In this document: positions 61,977 through 64,000 of the stretch, piece after piece
Position numbering within the stretch: position 1 is the stretch's first letter
Layout of the letters: each line of letters opens with the position of its first letter
NCBI RefSeq assembly: GCF_034119865.1
Contig: NZ_CP139421.1
Span: 5,434,501-5,498,500, forward strand
DNA: 64,000 bases
Source of the DNA: Algoriphagus sp. NG3
GTDB lineage: Bacteria; Bacteroidota; Bacteroidia; Cytophagales; Cyclobacteriaceae
Direction: 5' to 3'
Notes under the pieces: generated by a model
Seen by the model: the letters and a program-made list of their open reading frames with translations, nothing else
What the model was told of the DNA's origin: nothing
The model's database searches: none
Program-made: the position numbers and the translations under genes

Positions 61977-64000
61977 CTAGAAATCGTTCTTCGTGGCATC
62001 ATAGTCAAAATCACTATAGCGCTGGCTCTCTCTTTCATAGGTATCACAATCTATCTCTATGCTAAGCGGCCTTTCAGGTCTCGGGAATGGCCCTTTAGTA
62101 TAACCTAAGCTCTCGTCCCCATATACTTTCATCATATAATTCTGCCAGATAGGCCTTGCAGTTCTTCCGCCTTGTCCTGAAGTCCAGCTTCTGAAGTGTA
62201 TAGCCCGATCATCTCCACCTACCCATACACCACTCACCAGATCCTTACTGATCCCCATATACCAGCCATCAGAAGCATTCTGGGTGGTTCCCGTTTTACC
62301 ACCTAATTCCATGCCTTGTCGTAGGTCCCAATTGACTCCCTGGCTGGTACCGCCACGCTCCTCAAATCCACCCCTTAACATATAAGTCATCAAGTAAGCA
62401 TGCTCTTCGCTCATTGCTGGTCTCTTCTTGGCAGTGAATTGCTGGATTACGTTTCCGTTTTTATCCTCAATTCTGTCTATATAGAACGGTGTGGTATGCT
62501 CACCTTTGTTGACAAAAGTCCCGAAAGCGCCAACCATTTCAAAAACTGATACATCGTTTACACCCAGCGCCAATGAGGGTACTTCCTGAAGATCACTTGT
62601 GATACCCAGTCTTCTAGCAGTTTCTGCTACTATTTTGGGACTAAGCTTCTTCATCATATAGGCGGTGATGGAGTTAACAGACTCAGCCATAGCATGTCTA
62701 ATGGTCATTTTCTCATAAGAAAATTTCGAATTGGCATTGGAAGGCCTCCACGCTGGCTGCCCAGGGATATATACTTCTACCGGCTGATCGATCACACTAT
62801 AGCATGGACTATAGCCGTTTTCTATGGCAGCTGCATAGACGAATGGCTTAAATGTAGAACCTGGTTGGCGCTTTCCTCTCTTGACGTGGTCAAACTTGAA
62901 ATATTTATGGTCTAATCCTCCCACCCAGGCTTTGATCTGGCCGGTATGCGGATCCATACTCATAAATCCTGTCTGTAGGAATTTCTTATAATACCGAAGG
63001 GAATCCATAGAGCTCATCAGGGTATCTACTTCTCCCTTTTCCCATGAGAACACCTTCATTTTCTTTTTCTCATTCAGTTTGATATTGATGGAGTCGGTAT
63101 CATCTCCATATCGAACCTTCAGCAGCCTATAGGCTTCAGTTCTCCTTGCGGCGTTTTCAATGAAATTGGGGATCACACGGAAACTTTCATCTATCCAGGG
63201 ATCTCTATTGCCCATTTCTTTATAGAATGCTGCTTGAAGCCCCTTCATGTGCTCTGCAACAGATTCTTCTGCATATCGTTGCATTCTACTGTCAATGGTA
63301 GCATATATTTTCAATCCGTCTCCATACAGGTCATACGCAGTTCCATCTGATTTTAGGTTCTCCTTGGTCCACTTTATAAGGTCGGCTTTTACAATTTCAC
63401 GGAAATAGGTTGCCAATCCTTTATTTTGGTTTGCTACACTATAATTTAACTCTATAGGCAGTGCTGATAAAGAATCAAATTCCTCCCTAGTCAGGTAATT
63501 ATTTCTCATCATCTGAGCCAGTACGGTGTTCCGTCTTCTCAATGAATTGTCAGGGTTATATACAGGGCTGTAATATGAAGGAGCTTTGAATAGACCAACT
63601 AGAACTGCTGACTCCTGTGTGGCTAATTCTGCCGGTTTTTTGTTGAAGAAAGTTTCTGCAGCAGTCTTGATCCCAAATGCATTGGAGCCATAGTCTGAAG
63701 TATTGAGATAAAGTGTTAAGATTTCATTTTTAGTGTATGCTTTCTCCAATTGTGTGGCTACTATCCATTCTTTGGTTTTGATGATTAACATGCGTAGCCC
63801 AGGTATGGAGCTGAGCAGTCCATTACTGGCATCTGTTCGTGTTTTGAAGAGGTTTTTGGCTGTCTGCTGGCTAAGTGTGGAGCCACCTCCCGCATTTTGA
63901 CCCAATAAGATTGATTTGACGAACACCCTCATCATTGCTTGCATATCAATTCCCGAATGACTTTCAAACCGCACATCTTCGGTAGCTATTAGAGCATTGA
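61977..64000 (-). CDS. mrcA: Penicillin-binding protein 1A, bifunctional (N-terminus beyond window)
   Basis: Peptidoglycan glycosyltransferase/transpeptidase in the inner membrane. The frame continues past base 64000; the first residues seen are NALIATEDVRFESHSGID, which include the catalytic glutamate of the glycosyltransferase domain, and QNAGGGSTLSQQTAKNLF follows. The transpeptidase domain (about residues 330-590 of the visible part) has SxxK in RQPGSTFKPFVYA, SVNS and KTGTTQ. Only the membrane anchor and the first part of the glycosyltransferase are missing. About 674 residues are visible. Confidence 0.95.
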   Translation of the reverse strand, partial: NALIATEDVRFESHSGIDMQAMMRVFVKSILLGQNAGGGSTLSQQTAKNLFKTRTDASNGLLSSIPGLRMLIIKTKEWIVATQLEKAYTKNEILTLYLNTSDYGSNAFGIKTAAETFFNKKPAELATQESAVLVGLFKAPSYYSPVYNPDNSLRRRNTVLAQMMRNNYLTREEFDSLSALPIELNYSVANQNKGLATYFREIVKADLIKWTKENLKSDGTAYDLYGDGLKIYATIDSRMQRYAEESVAEHMKGLQAAFYKEMGNRDPWIDESFRVIPNFIENAARRTEAYRLLKVRYGDDTDSINIKLNEKKKMKVFSWEKGEVDTLMSSMDSLRYYKKFLQTGFMSMDPHTGQIKAWVGGLDHKYFKFDHVKRGKRQPGSTFKPFVYAAAIENGYSPCYSVIDQPVEVYIPGQPAWRPSNANSKFSYEKMTIRHAMAESVNSITAYMMKKLSPKIVAETARRLGITSDLQEVPSLALGVNDVSVFEMVGAFGTFVNKGEHTTPFYIDRIEDKNGNVIQQFTAKKRPAMSEEHAYLMTYMLRGGFEERGGTSQGVNWDLRQGMELGGKTGTTQNASDGWYMGISKDLVSGVWVGGDDRAIHFRSWTSGQGGRTARPIWQNYMMKVYGDESLGYTKGPFPRPERPLSIEIDCDTYERESQRYSDFDYDATKNDF

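Overview
The window looks like chromosomal DNA of a Bacteroidota bacterium of the order Cytophagales, most likely Cyclobacteriaceae (Algoriphagus-like); the genus is inference. Support: a complete gldKLMN type IX secretion/gliding locus with an upstream SprF/PorP protein, a SusC-type receptor with FecR and ECF sigma partners, an unusually long NusB, the Bacteroidota block CBS protein-nadK-DUF6089-uppS-bamA-skp-skp, DUF4271 beside hemD, and many exact matches to the Bacteroidota promoter element TAnnTTTG. Most of the window is core genome. No phage, CRISPR array, rRNA, tRNA or intact transposase was seen.

Layout. 1-5357 (minus): ECF sigma factor, FecR anti-sigma factor and the large N-terminal part of a SusC/RagA receptor with an STN signalling domain. 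5734-12984 (plus): accD, a lone nqrF, an arginase-fold protein with altered metal ligands, a cytochrome-b5-like protein, a BadF-type amino-sugar kinase, murQ and a pseudouridine synthase with a 200-residue basic tail. 13202-17756 is the accessory-looking part: AraC regulator, siderophore-interacting FAD protein and zinc-type CDF exporter, then a divergent AraC/DUF1080 pair. 17757-19629 is poor in genes and rich in palindromes; it holds a possible 24-residue glycine-zipper microprotein gene with its own terminator, a small MITE-like element, a thioredoxin gene and a cluster of REP-like palindromes.

19630-29010 (minus) holds outer-membrane biogenesis (two Skp-like chaperones, BamA, UppS, a DUF6089 barrel), NAD kinase, a CBS protein, a chromate transporter and a 2-oxoglutarate oxygenase. 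29085-32713 (plus): a lipoprotein, serS and a peroxiredoxin-thioredoxin-DUF6952 operon. 32772-40177 (minus): an overlapping DUF3037/HipA-like pair, a bestrophin, the run nusB-YtxH-DUF1573-yajC-ybbR-coaE, and leucine dehydrogenase. 40321-42520 (plus): an ABC exporter and a coiled-coil protein. 42668-50729 (minus): two SurA-like chaperones, an RsbW/RsbV/RsbU partner-switching module, a DUF721 protein and HemW. 50776-60092 (plus): a TamA/BamA-like barrel, DUF4271, hemD, sprF and gldKLMN. 60107-64000 (minus): uvrC and a PBP1A cut by the window edge.

Functional themes. Much of the window serves envelope construction: peptidoglycan synthesis and recycling (PBP1A, UppS, MurQ and its kinase), outer-membrane protein assembly (BamA, TamA-like, Skp, SurA), and type IX secretion. 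Two trans-envelope or stress signalling modules are present (sigma/FecR/SusC and RsbUVW). The best candidates for something undescribed are the glycine-zipper microprotein, the DUF3037/HipA-like pair, the arginase-like protein with two replaced metal ligands, and the AraC-SIP-CDF metal cassette.
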